A program made the translations under genes and the position numbers. Source: Paraniabella ginsengisoli (lineage in GTDB: Bacteria > Bacteroidota > Bacteroidia > Chitinophagales > Chitinophagaceae). Taken from it: 64,000 nt of DNA. The stretch spans positions 310,001 to 374,000 of the forward strand of contig NZ_JAKWBL010000002.1 of NCBI RefSeq assembly GCF_022513635.1, in the 5' to 3' direction. This document shows, one piece after another, positions 32,025 through 43,118 of this stretch. The notes under the pieces were generated by a model. It had not been told where the DNA came from. It did not search any database and was given only the letters and a program-made list of their open reading frames with translations. Every line of letters begins with the position of its first letter. Position 1 is the stretch's first letter.

Positions 32025-32648
32025 ATGACAAAGAAGGAATATATTTTAGAAAAAGCTGAATCTCTTTTTGCGGAAAAAGGGTTCGATGCCACTTCAGTTA
32101 GAGATATAGCAAAAGCCGCCGGTATCAACATTGCCATGATATCTTATTACTTCGGTTCGAAAGATAAATTAATGGAAGAGTTGTTTAAGATGCGCATGAA
32201 TATTGGCCTTGCTTATGTAAAAGATATCACCGATAATAGCTCACTTACCACTATAGGTAAAATTGAACGGGCATTGTCAGGATATATTGATCGGGTGAAA
32301 AGTAACACTAAGTTTTATCATGTTATTTTAGCAGAACAGGCAACGAATAAGAATAAAAGTGTCATTCGTTTTCTAAATAAGTCTAAAGAAACTTATGCAA
32401 CATTTTTTGAAGCGTTGCTTAAGGAAGGGCAACAATCAGGCTCCATAAGGGCTGGTATAGATCCTATTTTTTTCATGACAACTATTACGGGTACAATTAT
32501 GCACGCGATTCTGAATAAGGAATTGTATGCGCAACATTATGGTTTAAAAGCTACCAAAGGCTGGAACGATGATGTTTATTTTGAAAAGGTGAAAGAACAC
32601 CTTCAACTAATTACAAAAAATATTTTAGGGTATGAATCTGAAAGTTAA
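32025..32648 (+). CDS. TetR/AcrR-family repressor
   Basis: 207 residues from ATG 32025 (MTKKEYILEKAESLFAEKGF). An upstream in-frame codon at 32004 lies inside the promoter -7 region and is rejected. N-terminal HTH: TSVRDIAKAAGINIAMISYYFGSKDKL, the AcrR signature (quoted in part above the limit only by description). The C-terminal ligand domain is helical and unspecific. First gene of an efflux operon; the last 17 bases overlap the TolC-type gene, so repressor and pump are co-transcribed and probably autoregulated. Confidence 0.9.
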   Translation: MTKKEYILEKAESLFAEKGFDATSVRDIAKAAGINIAMISYYFGSKDKLMEELFKMRMNIGLAYVKDITDNSSLTTIGKIERALSGYIDRVKSNTKFYHVILAEQATNKNKSVIRFLNKSKETYATFFEALLKEGQQSGSIRAGIDPIFFMTTITGTIMHAILNKELYAQHYGLKATKGWNDDVYFEKVKEHLQLITKNILGYESES

Positions 32649-33959
32649 GGCCTTGGCCTTTGCATCTGTTTTTGTATTGATGCAGATGCTTGCAAGTGCG
32701 CAGGAAGCAAAGCGTATGAGTATAGAAGAAGCGCTTGAATTAGGTATTGCCAATAGCAAAAATCTGAAAATTGATGATGCGAAAATTGTAGAAGCAACTG
32801 CCGCAATTGACGAAGCAAAAAACAAACAGCTGCCTGATTTAAAGATCAGTGGAAGCTATTTGAGACTTACTAATGCGAATGTTAATTTAAGAACAGCACA
32901 ATCATCATCTGAAGGCGGTGCGCAGCAGGAACTGCCCCAAAGGTGAACCAGGCGGCATACGGCATGGCTAATTTTTCTTTGCCGTTGTTCGCTGGCGGTA
33001 GAATAAAATTTGGTATTGAGTCTGCTAAATATTTGCTGGAAGCGGCTAAGCTTAATGCTGGAAGCGACAAAAATGCTATTGTTTATAATATCACACAGGC
33101 TTATGTAAACCTATTTAAAGCCTCTCAGATGGTTGGCGTTATTAAAGAAAATCTGGCAGTTTCTCAAAAAAGAGATTCCGATTTTCTTAATATGGAGAAC
33201 AACGGCATTATTGCACGTAATGACAGATTGAAAGCTCAATTACAAACTTCAGATATTGAGTTGCAGTTGCTAGAGGCAGAGAACAATTTTAATATAGCCA
33301 ATGTAAATATGGATCTTTTACTTGGCTTGCCTGAAACAACGTTGTTACAAGTAGATTCAACTTTTATTAATCAACAGGTAGATGCCAGGACTTTCAATGA
33401 CTATGAACAACTCGCCTTGCAAAATCGAAAAGACATGCAAGCCATCGAGTTTCAACAGAAAGCTGCAGTATTAGGCACTAAAGCTGCCAAAGCAGAAAAC
33501 TTGCCTACGTTGGCTTTGACCGGTGGGTACGTTGCTGCGGATATTCCAAAGTTGTTGACGATTACAAATGCTGTAAATGCTGGTGTTGGTATTCAATATA
33601 ACCTCGCTAATTTATGGAAAAGCAACGCTGTTTTAAAGCAGTCAAAAGCGCGGGAAACGCAACTGGCAGCATCGCAGGCTTTACTTGTGGATGATATCAG
33701 GCTTAGTGTAAACGAAGATTACCAAAAGGCTTTTGTTGCCAAGCGAAAAATTGAAGTGTATGAAAAAGCTTTAACACAGGCAGCAGAAAACTATCGAATT
33801 ACAAAAAATAAGTTTGATAATAGCCTGGTTACTATTACCGATTTGCTAGATGCTAACGTGGCGCTCTTATCAACAAGGATAAATGTGCTCAATGCAAGAG
33901 CTGATGCGGCTTTAGCCTATAGAAAGCTTTTGCAAACTACCGGCATCCTTTATCAATAA
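32632..33959 (+). CDS. TolC-family outer-membrane efflux channel (frameshifted)
   Basis: About 443 residues. Signal peptide MNLKVKALAFASVFVLMQML then ASAQ. The OEP repeat structure is visible: MSIEEALELGIANSKNLKI at the N-terminus, long Ala/Asn/Gln-rich helices, and VTITDLLDANVALLSTRINV near the C-terminus. One C is missing near 32938 (after QQELP); otherwise open. Forms the outer-membrane tunnel of the tripartite pump encoded by the next two genes. Overlaps tetR. Confidence 0.87.
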
Positions 33960-33996
33960 TACTTTAATCGTTAAGATACAAATAACAAGACAAATC

Positions 33997-35109
33997 ATGG
34001 AAACAAAAGAACAGGTTTCAGAACAACCAAAAGAAGCAAGAAAAAAGAAAAGCCCGGTATTCTTTATAATACTGATCGCAATGTTAATAGTGGGAGGATA
34101 TTTTAGCATCACTCGTTATATTCATAGCAAGAGCCACGAAGAAACAGACGATGCACAGGTAGAAGCTAACCTAAGTCCTGTAATCTCCAAGATTTCAGGA
34201 TATATAAGTGAGGTAAGAGTTAAAGATAATCAGTTTGTACACAAAGGAGATACTTTATTGATACTTGATAAAAGAGATCTTAAGTTAGCCCTTGAGCAGG
34301 CAGAAGCTGCATTGGGTACAGCGAGAAGCAATTTGGCATCTTCGCAGGCGAGCACTGCTGCAACTAATACGAATATAGGTACAGCAAATGCTGCAATAGC
34401 TACAGCAGATGCGCAAATAGAAGCTGCCAAAGTAAATGTTTGGCGTACTTCAGAAGATTTTAAAAGGTATGAAAACCTGATTAAAGATCATTCTATTACA
34501 CAACAGCAATATGAGCAAGCGCTTGCTGCAAAGCAAACTGCAGAGAAACAGCTTCAGGTATTGATTGCGCAAAAGAATCAGGCCACAGCTCAAACATCTG
34601 TTGTTAAAGGACAGGTAAGTGCAAGTGCAGAGCAGGCTTCTATTGCAAGATCAAGTATTACACAAAGAGAAGTTGAGGTGGAAAATGCAAAACTTAATTT
34701 AGGATATACAATAATAACAGCTGCGGAAAGTGGCGTTGTTTCTAAGGTTCCGGTTCAAGTGGGCCAGTTTATACAAGCGGGGGCGCAACTGTTTAGCGTT
34801 GTGCTGAATGATGACAAATGGGTTATTGCCAACTTTAAAGAAACACAGGTTTCGAAGATGGTAGAAGGACAAAAAGTATCTGTGAAAGTTGATGCCTTTC
34901 CTAAAAAGGAATTTGATGCGGTACTGACTTCCTTTTCTCCGGCAACAGGTGCACGGTTTGCTTTACTGCCGCCAGATAATGCGAGCGGCAACTTCGTAAA
35001 AGTAGTACAAAGACTTCCGGTTAAAATTGAGTTTAACGATAAAAATGATTCGTTACTTAAAAAGTTAAGACCGGGAATGAATGTGGTAGTGGATGTGCAT
35101 TTGAATTAA
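33997..35109 (+). CDS. HlyD/EmrA-family membrane fusion protein
   Basis: Intact 370-residue periplasmic adaptor. One N-terminal membrane helix (residues about 18-40, VFFIILIAMLIVGGYFSI), then a split lipoyl/barrel domain (ISGYISEVRVKDNQFVHKGD and AAESGVVSKVPVQVGQFIQAG) separated by a long Ala/Gln-rich coiled-coil hairpin (about residues 95-230). The motif DDAQVEANLSPVI is characteristic of EmrA-type adaptors partnering DHA2 transporters. Confidence 0.9.
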   Translation: METKEQVSEQPKEARKKKSPVFFIILIAMLIVGGYFSITRYIHSKSHEETDDAQVEANLSPVISKISGYISEVRVKDNQFVHKGDTLLILDKRDLKLALEQAEAALGTARSNLASSQASTAATNTNIGTANAAIATADAQIEAAKVNVWRTSEDFKRYENLIKDHSITQQQYEQALAAKQTAEKQLQVLIAQKNQATAQTSVVKGQVSASAEQASIARSSITQREVEVENAKLNLGYTIITAAESGVVSKVPVQVGQFIQAGAQLFSVVLNDDKWVIANFKETQVSKMVEGQKVSVKVDAFPKKEFDAVLTSFSPATGARFALLPPDNASGNFVKVVQRLPVKIEFNDKNDSLLKKLRPGMNVVVDVHLN

Positions 35110-35157
35110 GTTCTATATACTATAGTCCATGACGCATGGATTAGTATGTTGATAGTA

Positions 35158-35184
35158 GTACATCAGTTGAAGAGTGCGACGCAA
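35158..35184 (+). repeat. GTGCGACGCAA dispersed repeat, copy 1
   Basis: CATCAGTTGAAGAGTGCGAC followed by GCAA; shares the 11-base core GTGCGACGCAA (35174-35184) and the preceding CAGTTGAAG with copies near 44016 and 59748 and an inverted copy at 53462. It lies between the adaptor and transporter genes of the efflux operon. Confidence 0.6.
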
Positions 35185-35225
35185 TTGAGTTGAGCCATAT
35201 TCTAAGGCTGGTAAAATAAAAAGAA

Positions 35226-36810
35226 ATGGAAGATCAAAATTCGTTAGTAGAATACGGGTTTCGCAGGTTTATTGTTACCATAACGGCGATAGTGTGTGCG
35301 TTACTTGAAATAGTAGATACAACCATTGTAAACGTGGCATTGAATGAAATGAAGGGTAATATGGGGGCGACGCTTTCGGAGGTGGGTTGGGTGATTACGG
35401 CTTATGCTATTGGTAATGTAATTGTGGTGCCCATGACAAGCTGGTTGTCGCAGCAATTTGGAAGAAGAAATTATTTTGCTTTTTCTATTGCTTTATTTAC
35501 AGTATGTTCTTTTTTATGTGGTAACGCAACAGATATTTGGGAGCTGGTGGCTTTCAGGTTTTTGCAGGGTGTTGGTGGTGGAGCTTTGTTAGTGACTTCA
35601 CAAACGATTATTACAGAATCTTATCCTGCTGCAAAAAGAGGTATGGCGCAGGCTATATACGGGCTTGGTGTAATTGTTGGGCCCACTTTAGGCCCACCTC
35701 TTGGAGGTTATATTGTAGATAATTTCAGCTGGCCTTATATTTTTTATATTAATATTCCGTTGGGTATTATTGCTGTATTACTGACGTTACAGTTTGTTCG
35801 CAGCCCGAAATATGCAGCTAAAAAAACTTCCAGGGAAATAGACTGGCTGGGTATCTTTTTACTTGCTATTACGGTAGGCTCTTTACAGTTTATTTTGGAG
35901 CGTGGACATGAAGAAGATTGGTTTCAAAGCAATATGATTGTTATGTTCACGGCCTTCGCCATTTTCGGTTTTTTTCTTTTTTATCTGGCGAGAGCTTACC
36001 TATAAAAATCCAATAGTTGAATTACGAGTTTTGAAAAACGGAAATCTTCGAATAGGTACGATAATGTCGTTTATACTTGGCTTTGGATTGTACGGTTCCA
36101 CTTTTATCATTCCTCTTTATACACAAAGCCTGTTAGGCTGGACCGCTTATCAATCGGGCATGTTGATGATACCTGCCTCGCTTACAACCGCATTTATGAT
36201 GCCCATCGTGGGAAAGCTTATTTCGAAAGGTGTGCCGCAAAATTACATGGTGGCTGCGGGGTTACTATTATTTTTTGTTTACAGCTTTTGGGGATACAAG
36301 ATCATTACACCAGATACTGGACAGGATAATTTTTTCTGGATGCTGATCGTTCGTGGCGTGGGGTTGAGTTTGTTATTTATACCCATTACTACAATGGCGT
36401 TATCGACACTTAAAGGCCAGCAAATAGGTCAGGGTGCAGCATTTACAGGCATGATGCGGCAATTAGGAGGATCGTTTGGAGTAGCAGCTATCACCGTATT
36501 TATGAGTAATCGTAATAGCTTATATAGAAGTGATCTTATTTCTAATTTGAATGTAAACGATCTTGATGTTCAGCAAAGAGTAGGAGCTATGCAACAAAGT
36601 TTTATGGGCAAAGGTATGTCTCCAGATGTTGCGTTAAATTCAGCGTACAAAGCGTTGGATTTTGCTGTAACCAAACAAGCTACTGTTTTATCGTATATGG
36701 ATGTATTTTTATACTTGGGTGTATTGTTTCTTATTTGTATTCCTTTTATTTTAATGGTTAGAAATAAGAAAAGGAAAGAGGCGATTGACATGAGTGCAGC
36801 AATGCATTAG
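35226..36810 (+). CDS. DHA2/EmrB-family multidrug MFS transporter (frameshifted)
   Basis: About 528 residues and 14 predicted membrane helices. Motifs: VDTTIVNVALNEMKG (helix 1), SWLSQQFGRRNYF (loop 2-3), FLQGVGGGALLVTSQTII and GPTLGPPLGGYIVDNFSWPY (motif C region). One T is missing near 35985 in the loop leading to WRELTYKNPIVELRVLKN. Proton-coupled inner-membrane pump partnering the adaptor and TolC channel; substrate likely hydrophobic toxic compounds, unproven. Confidence 0.9.
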
Positions 36811-36834
36811 AATTTGTTTTGTTGTTTATTAAGT

Positions 36835-36864
36835 ATGCGCGGCTGTTCGGCTGCGCATTTTTTT
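36835..36864 (+). terminator. Rho-independent terminator after efflux operon
   Basis: ATGCGC (36835-36840) pairs with GCGCAT (36853-36858), with additional GGC/GGCT contacts, followed by seven T. Confidence 0.75.
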
Positions 36865-36907
36865 GCCTCTTAAATTCATTCAGGATTATATCATATATTA
36901 GTGTTGT

Positions 36908-37576
36908 ATGTATAAAATGAGTTTACTAGTTATGACAATAGCTTGTTTGGCAAGTTGTATCTCCTATAGAAAAAGACCGACCCGATTGTTTAATGAAGTA
37001 ATAGAACAATAAAACTTTCGACGTAGCCATTGTTCCGGGCGTTCCATTCAATAATAACAAATGGGACTCTGTGATGAAAGGACGGGTGCTTTGGGCTGAT
37101 TTTCTTTATAAAAAAGGAATTATCAGAAATATTATTTTTCAGGCGGTGCCGTTTATTCACCTTATTACGAAGCTAAAATTATGGGATTATACGCCCAACA
37201 ATTGGGCATACCTGACACCAATATTTTTTACGAAACAAAAGCTGAGCACAGTACTGAAAACATATACTATTCTTATGAGTTAGCCAGGGACAAGGGATTT
37301 AAAACAATTGCTCTGGTAACAGATCCATTCCAGTCATCTTTAACTAAGCGATTTACGCGCCGACGCTTTGCTACACCAATTCAACACATACCATTTATGG
37401 TAGATACATTAAAGAAATTGAATGGTAACGATTATACAATCGACCCCGTGACCGCTTTTGAGTCGGATTTTAAATCGATACTTGATCGTGAAAATTGGTT
37501 CAGAAGATTTAGAGGAACCTTGGGTGCTTTTATTCCATGGAAAAATCGAAAGGGTGGGAAAGTGGCGCCGTTGTAG
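36908..37576 (+). CDS. YdcF/ElyC-family (DUF218) lipoprotein (frameshifted)
   Basis: About 223 residues. A short lipoprotein signal ends in LASC (Cys21 or so). After one added base near 37009 the sequence reads TFDVAIVPGVPFNNNKW, and after another near 37140 reads FSGGAVYSPYYEAKIMG, both diagnostic for the DUF218 fold (SanA/YdcF/ElyC), followed by FYETKAEHSTENIYYSYELA with the conserved E..S..T.EN pattern. Envelope-maintenance proteins of uncertain biochemistry; unlike enterobacterial members this one is lipid-anchored. Convergent with the following minus-strand gene. Confidence 0.78.
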
Positions 37577-37597
37577 AACCTTGATTTGATAATATGT

Positions 37598-38869
37598 TTA
37601 TATATTGTTAGCCTCTTGCATAGCAATTCTTTTAAAACCCATACAAAAATAACCCGTCATCGTTAAAGAAATTAACAGATAAAACAGAATAAAATATTTT
37701 AGATATGGAGATATGTCGTTTAATCTAAACCAGTCCTTTGTTGATATGATAATAATAGCGGCATAGATAAATTTAACAAATTCCCAAATCCAGGCCATTT
37801 TATGGTTGTCCATTAGCTCGGAAAAAGCATAAACAAAAAGAAATATAAAAACACCATAAAGGAAGATGCCCGGTGCGCCAATATGGGCTATACTTCCAAA
37901 AAGATATGATATAAAAAGTAGCAAAGCTATTAGTTGAACCCATAACCAACTTCTCATGAAAGGCAATAGATATGTAGTGTATTTTTTAAAATCGTATACA
38001 TCATTTATTTTATAAATCGGGTATTTTTCTGATACATCGGCAGGCCTCCATCCTGTTGGCATAAGCCAAATGCGTATTTTATCTTTCCAATTTTGCGTGT
38101 GCCATGCATCTTTTATCAATAAAGCAACATGTTGAAAATTGATCTTAATTGGATTCCACGTTTGCACAGGTCGTGTAATGCCATACACCGGCGGTTTATC
38201 AGGCAGTTCTTCCTGAAATGTACCAAATAGTTTATCCCAGAAAATAAATATCTGAGAATAATTCTTGTCCAGATATTCCAGGTTTATAGCATGATGAACC
38301 CGATGATGAGACGGCGTCACAATTATTTTTTCAAGAAAGCCCATCTTTTTTATATGAACTGTATGATACCAGAATTGCGCAAATAAATGCAGCGGAGCAA
38401 CAACTGCTATGACTTTTTCGGGAACACCTAATAGTGCGGCGGGCAATAAAAAAATTGCGAAGATCTTTACCAGGCCGGAAATACTTTGCCTTAGCGCGCA
38501 AGCCAGGTTAAATTCCTCACTGCTATGATGAACTAAATGTCCATTCCAAAAAAAGTTATACCTATGTTGAATTCTATGTACCGCATAACCCGAAAAGTCA
38601 AGCACTAAAAAAGCTACAACATAAGTAAGCCATGTAGCCTTAATATTATATATAGACAGATTTTCTAGCAGCCAGCCATATCCATATATAGCAATGCTAA
38701 TGCCCAGTACATCTTTGGTTACATTCGTTACTCCGCTTAAAAGGCTGCTGATCATATCCTGAGTGTTCACATTATCTACTCCTTTTCGCCAGGCAAACCA
38801 TTTTTCAAATAACACAAGTCCTAAAAATGCAGGCATTGCAATCAATAATATTTTCCCGTAAGTTTCCAT
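37598..38869 (-). CDS. Sterol desaturase/fatty acid hydroxylase family membrane protein
   Basis: Intact 423-residue polytopic membrane protein. The di-iron histidine clusters of the fatty-acid-hydroxylase superfamily are present: HRIQH, HLVHH and HRVHH, embedded between helices (AVHRIQHRYNFFWNGHLVHH and TPSHHRVHHAINLEYLDKNY). Extra C-terminal helices (last ~150 residues) go beyond the core domain. Would hydroxylate or desaturate a lipid, for example an ornithine- or sphingolipid chain; substrate unknown. Divergent from the MaoC gene. Confidence 0.85.
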   Translation of the reverse strand: METYGKILLIAMPAFLGLVLFEKWFAWRKGVDNVNTQDMISSLLSGVTNVTKDVLGISIAIYGYGWLLENLSIYNIKATWLTYVVAFLVLDFSGYAVHRIQHRYNFFWNGHLVHHSSEEFNLACALRQSISGLVKIFAIFLLPAALLGVPEKVIAVVAPLHLFAQFWYHTVHIKKMGFLEKIIVTPSHHRVHHAINLEYLDKNYSQIFIFWDKLFGTFQEELPDKPPVYGITRPVQTWNPIKINFQHVALLIKDAWHTQNWKDKIRIWLMPTGWRPADVSEKYPIYKINDVYDFKKYTTYLLPFMRSWLWVQLIALLLFISYLFGSIAHIGAPGIFLYGVFIFLFVYAFSELMDNHKMAWIWEFVKFIYAAIIIISTKDWFRLNDISPYLKYFILFYLLISLTMTGYFCMGFKRIAMQEANNI

Positions 38870-39068
38870 TAATCAAGCGCAGTAAAATTATCAATCTTTT
38901 TTAGAAAAGTGTATTTTAAATAATGTCCATACGTAAGGTTTACGTTGGGAATATTAAAAAGTAAGTGTAAAATTAATCAGTAAAATCTTCCATCATATTA
39001 GTGAAACAACACATTTTTTAACCTCGGGTCTTGCTCTATTTTCGATTTGCGATAAAAGGCTTGTTATT

Positions 39069-39525
39069 ATGAGCGAGAAAATATATTACGAAGATTTTAT
39101 TTTAAACCAATCCCGAAAAACTACCGGACGAACGATAACCGATGCGGATATTGTATTGCATGCCGGACAATCGGGCGATTTTTACCCTCATCACATGGAT
39201 GAAGAATGGTGCAAAACGCAACCTTTTAAAAAACGTATTGCACATGGAACACTTATATTCAGCGTTGGGGTGGGTTTGTCTGCCGGCATTATCAATGAGG
39301 TGGCAATGACTTATGGTTATGACAGGTTGCGTTTTATTAATCCGGTTTTTATCAACGACACTATAAAGGCAACAGTTACAATAAAAGAGAAAAGAGATCA
39401 TAAAAAGCCTGCTTATGGCATCGTGACAGAGTTATTGGAAGTACATAATCAACAGGATCAATTGGTGATGGTATGTGAACATTTACTTTTGGTTGAAAAA
39501 GAAATGCCGATGCCTGATATTGTTT
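39069..39525 (+). CDS. MaoC-family hydratase (reads fused to downstream SBP-like gene)
   Basis: About 150 residues of hot-dog-fold (R)-hydratase: [38 protein letters not shown] and [18 protein letters not shown], with the catalytic Asp/His pair (D-x4-H) in GDFYPHH. As sequenced it reads straight into the solute-binding-like domain at about residue 142. If one A is missing from the A5 run at about 39502, MaoC instead ends EKRNADA at a TGA overlapping the next ATG. Given how often A runs are short here, two coupled genes are likelier than a fusion. Hydrates an enoyl-CoA made by the neighbouring CoA-transferases, by inference. Confidence 0.75.
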
Positions 39526-40678
39526 TAAAAGGAATTACATGGAACCATAGTCGTGGTATAACTCCGTTACAAGCCGCTTCACAGCGCTTTTCAGAGTTAT
39601 ATCCTTCAGTAGAAATACAATGGCATAAGCGTAGCCTACAGCAGTTTGCTGATTTTCCAATTGAAAAACTGACGGAAGAATATGATTTATTAATCATCGA
39701 TCATCCCTGGGTAGGCACAGCGGCTACCACAAATTGTGTGTTGCCACTTGATGAGCATTTATCAGCCGAATATCTGAAAGATCAACAGATCAATAGTGTC
39801 GGAAATTCGCATAACAGTTATAACTACGATGGCCATCAATGGGCGTTGGCAATAGATGCGGCAACACCTGTAGCCAGTTACAGAAAGGATTTGATTGATG
39901 CAGCTGATGCAGCAGTACCGCATACATGGAGCAAATTACTAGATTTGGCTAAAGCCGGACGTGTTGCAGTTCCTGCCATTCCCATTGATCTGTTAATGAA
40001 CTTTTATACATTTTGTATTGCGCGTGGCAAAGCTCCGTTCGACAGTGCAAGGGCAGTGATTGACGAACAAACGGGAATTAGTGCGTTAACTACCATGAAA
40101 GAATTATATTCGATTGTTGACCGATCCATGTTTGAAAAAATCCTATAGCTGTTGCTGAAATAATGACTAATAGCGATGAATATTGGTATTGCCCTTTTGC
40201 TTATGGTTACACAAATTATTCGCGTATTGGCTATGCTAAACATTTGCTTACATATACTGATGTAGTGAGTTACGATGGTAAAAAATTAAGCACAACCATT
40301 GGCGGTACTGGCCTTTCGGTATCTGCTTTTTCAAAACATCAGCAAGAGGCTGTTGCTTTTACGGAATTCGTTTGCTCGCCGCAATATCAAATAAATGGAT
40401 ATATATATAATGAGGGGCAACCCGGATATTTGCAGGCATGGAAGAGCCAATTGAACAATGAACTAACTAATAATTTTTTTAGTAATGTGCTTCCAGTGAT
40501 GGAGAACGGATACATGCGACCAAGATATCATGGATATCTTCATTTTCAGGACGAGGCGGGTATTTATGTGCAGGAGTATTTATTGGGGAAGCAAAAAAGT
40601 GAAAGTCTGGTATTAGAAAAGTTGAATGAAATTTACATGAAATCTATTGAGAAAAATTTGTCAAAAGTCTTCATCTGA
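39511..40678 (+). CDS. Cytosolic solute-binding-protein-like protein (frameshifted)
   Basis: About 388 residues from [16 protein letters not shown]. Resembles ABC extracellular solute-binding family 1 proteins: [46 protein letters not shown], and C-terminal [20 protein letters not shown] with FVCSPQYQ. There is no signal peptide or lipobox and no ABC permease or ATPase gene nearby, so it is predicted to stay in the cytosol. One A is missing near 40140. Its stop overlaps the next start (TGATG), coupling it to the CoA-transferase. Function unknown; possibly a substrate-binding or enzyme-presenting partner. Confidence 0.72.
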
Positions 40679-41816
40679 TGTTGTTGCCATTAAAGGGTTT
40701 AATAGTAATTGAATTTAGCCAGTATCTTTCCGGCCCGTCTGCCGGGTTGCGATTGGGAGATCTGGGTGCAAGAGTTATTAAGATCGAACGGCCTGGTAGC
40801 GGAGATCCTAGCAGAAAACTGGCTATTAAAAATCTTTGGGTAGGTGATGATGCGCTTAACTTTCATGCCATCAATCGTAATAAAGAAAGTTTTACTGCAG
40901 ATCTGAAAGATGCAACAGATCTGGATTTGGTCAAAAAGTTAATACTGAAGGCTGATGTGATAACGCATAACTTTCGGCCCGGAGTAATGGAAAAGTTGGG
41001 ATTAGGATATAATGATATAAAAAAATAAACGATCGAATTGTTTATACAGAAATTACGGGATACGGAAAAAGGGGGCCGTGGAAAGATAAGCCCGGACAGG
41101 ATTTATTATTACAATCACTTTCCGGCTTGGCATATACAACCGGTGATGATGGAGATGGGCCAATGCCTTTTGGCCTTTCGATTGTCGACAGTATCTGCGG
41201 CATACATGCCGTGCAGGGAATATTGGCTGCACTCATCCGCCGTCAAAAAACAGGTACTGGAGGGCTTATTGAGTTAAGCCTTTTGGAATCAGCTGTCAAT
41301 TTTCAGTTTGAGCTTTTTACAACTCATTATCACAGTACGCAGGCAATAAAGAGGAGCAGGATCAGCAATGGCAATCCTTTATTAGGCGCACCTTACGGCA
41401 TTTATAAAACAAAAGACGGATACATCGCACTCGCAATGATGAGCATGCCTTTATTACAAGAAGCCTTAGGCATTGCACAATTAAAAGAGTATGCTCAAAA
41501 TGATGTATTTGAAAAGCGCGATGAGATAAAGGAAATTATAGCCAAACAATTACTGGTAAAGGAAACAAGGTATTGGTTACAGCGCTTGCTGAATCTTGGG
41601 TTGTGGGCTTCAGACGTAAATAATTGGGATGCACTTGTACAGACGGAGTTGTTTAAGAACATCAAAATGCAAAACAGGATTGATTTGGGTGCTGGTAAAG
41701 GTTTTGCAACAACACGGTGTCCTATTCGTATTGATGGTGAACACATCCTCTCAGAAAAAGCAGCGCCATTATTGGGAGAACATACTGAAAAGATTAAGGA
41801 AGAGTTTTTATTGTGA
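40678..41816 (+). CDS. CaiB/BaiF family III CoA-transferase, first paralogue (frameshifted)
   Basis: About 380 residues. [38 protein letters not shown] and [15 protein letters not shown] open the family; [13 protein letters not shown] and [19 protein letters not shown] contain the conserved region with the catalytic Asp (VDS). One A is missing in the A run near 41025; one correction restores the full frame. Transfers CoA between a donor acyl-CoA and a carboxylic acid in the cytosol. Start overlaps the SBP-like gene; a paralogue follows, suggesting a heterodimer as in other two-gene family III enzymes. Confidence 0.87.
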
Positions 41817-41897
41817 GAGCATACCGATAAAGAATGAAGAAGTTCGAAGGACTTCAATACAAATGACCGCCAATCCAATTGGCGTTAAAAGAAAAAA

Positions 41898-43069
41898 ATG
41901 AATTTGCTTCAGGATATATTAGTTGTCGACTTTAGTCAGTTTTTATCAGGTCCTTCTGCGTCCTTATGTCTTGCTGACTTTGGAGCGGAAGTTATTAAGG
42001 TTGAGAAGCCTGATACAGGTGATATCTGTCGGGAGTTGTATGTATCTGATGTGGTTATTGATGGTGAATCATCTATTTTTCATGCCATCAACAGGAACAA
42101 AAAAGCTATGCTGCCGATCTGAAAAATATTGATGATGTTTCAAAAATAAACAAGCTGATTGCGCAGGCAGATGTAGTGATGCATAATTTTCGTCCTGGTG
42201 TAATGGAGCGATTAGGCTTTGATTATGAAAGCGTAAAACTTATTAACCCGTCTGTCGTATATGCACAGATCAGCGGATATGGTGAAGAAGGTGATTGGAA
42301 ACATTTGCCAGGACAGGATTTATTATTGCAGTCAATTTCAGGTTTAGCTTGGTTGAACAATAGTAGCAATGCCAATCCCACGCCAATGGGTGTTTCAGTT
42401 GTAGATATGCTGGCTGGCGCACACCTTGCGCAGGGCATTCTTTCTTTATTGTATCGAAAAGGTGTGACAGGCGAGGGCGGAAGTATTCAAGTTAGCATGT
42501 TAGAAAGCGCATTAGATTTTCAATTTGAAGTATTAACCTGTTACTTTAATGATGGAGGCCAATTGCCTCAAAGAAGTGCTGTAAATAGCGGCCACGCTTA
42601 TGTTGCGGCACCTTATGGTATCTATAAAACAAAAGACGATTATATAGCAATCGCTATGGCGGATATTGTTCAGCTCGGACATTTACTAAACAGTAGTGAA
42701 TTGGCGGCATACAATGATAAGAAAGAATGGTTTGATAGAAGAGATGAAATAAAATCGGTATTAGCGCGCCACCTTTTAACTAATACAACGTCATATTGGT
42801 TAAACGTTCTTGAGCCGGCTGGTATTTGGTGTTCGAAGGTTTTGGATTATGAACAACTAACAGAAGAAGAAGGGTATAAGGCGCTTGATATGGAAGTGGT
42901 CGTGAAAACCAGCAATGGTATTGCTATTAAGACGACCCGATCGCCAGTGCGTGTAGACGGTGAATTGCTAATTAGCGAAACCGGAGCTCCGGGATTGGGT
43001 GAACATAATGATGCGATTGAAGCAAAATTTAATATTGGTGTAAAACCTGAAATGATTGGTGTAAAATAA
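41898..43069 (+). CDS. CaiB/BaiF family III CoA-transferase, second paralogue (frameshifted)
   Basis: About 391 residues, clearly homologous along its length to the preceding gene ([63 protein letters not shown]). The putative catalytic Asp is kept in [16 protein letters not shown]. One A is missing near 42108. Both paralogues retain the Asp, so either two active subunits or two separate enzymes are possible. Separated from the first by 81 bases. Confidence 0.87.
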
Positions 43070-43118
43070 AATTCTCGTTAGGATTTTCTTTAAAAGCTTA
43101 AATGATTGTTGAACGTTT

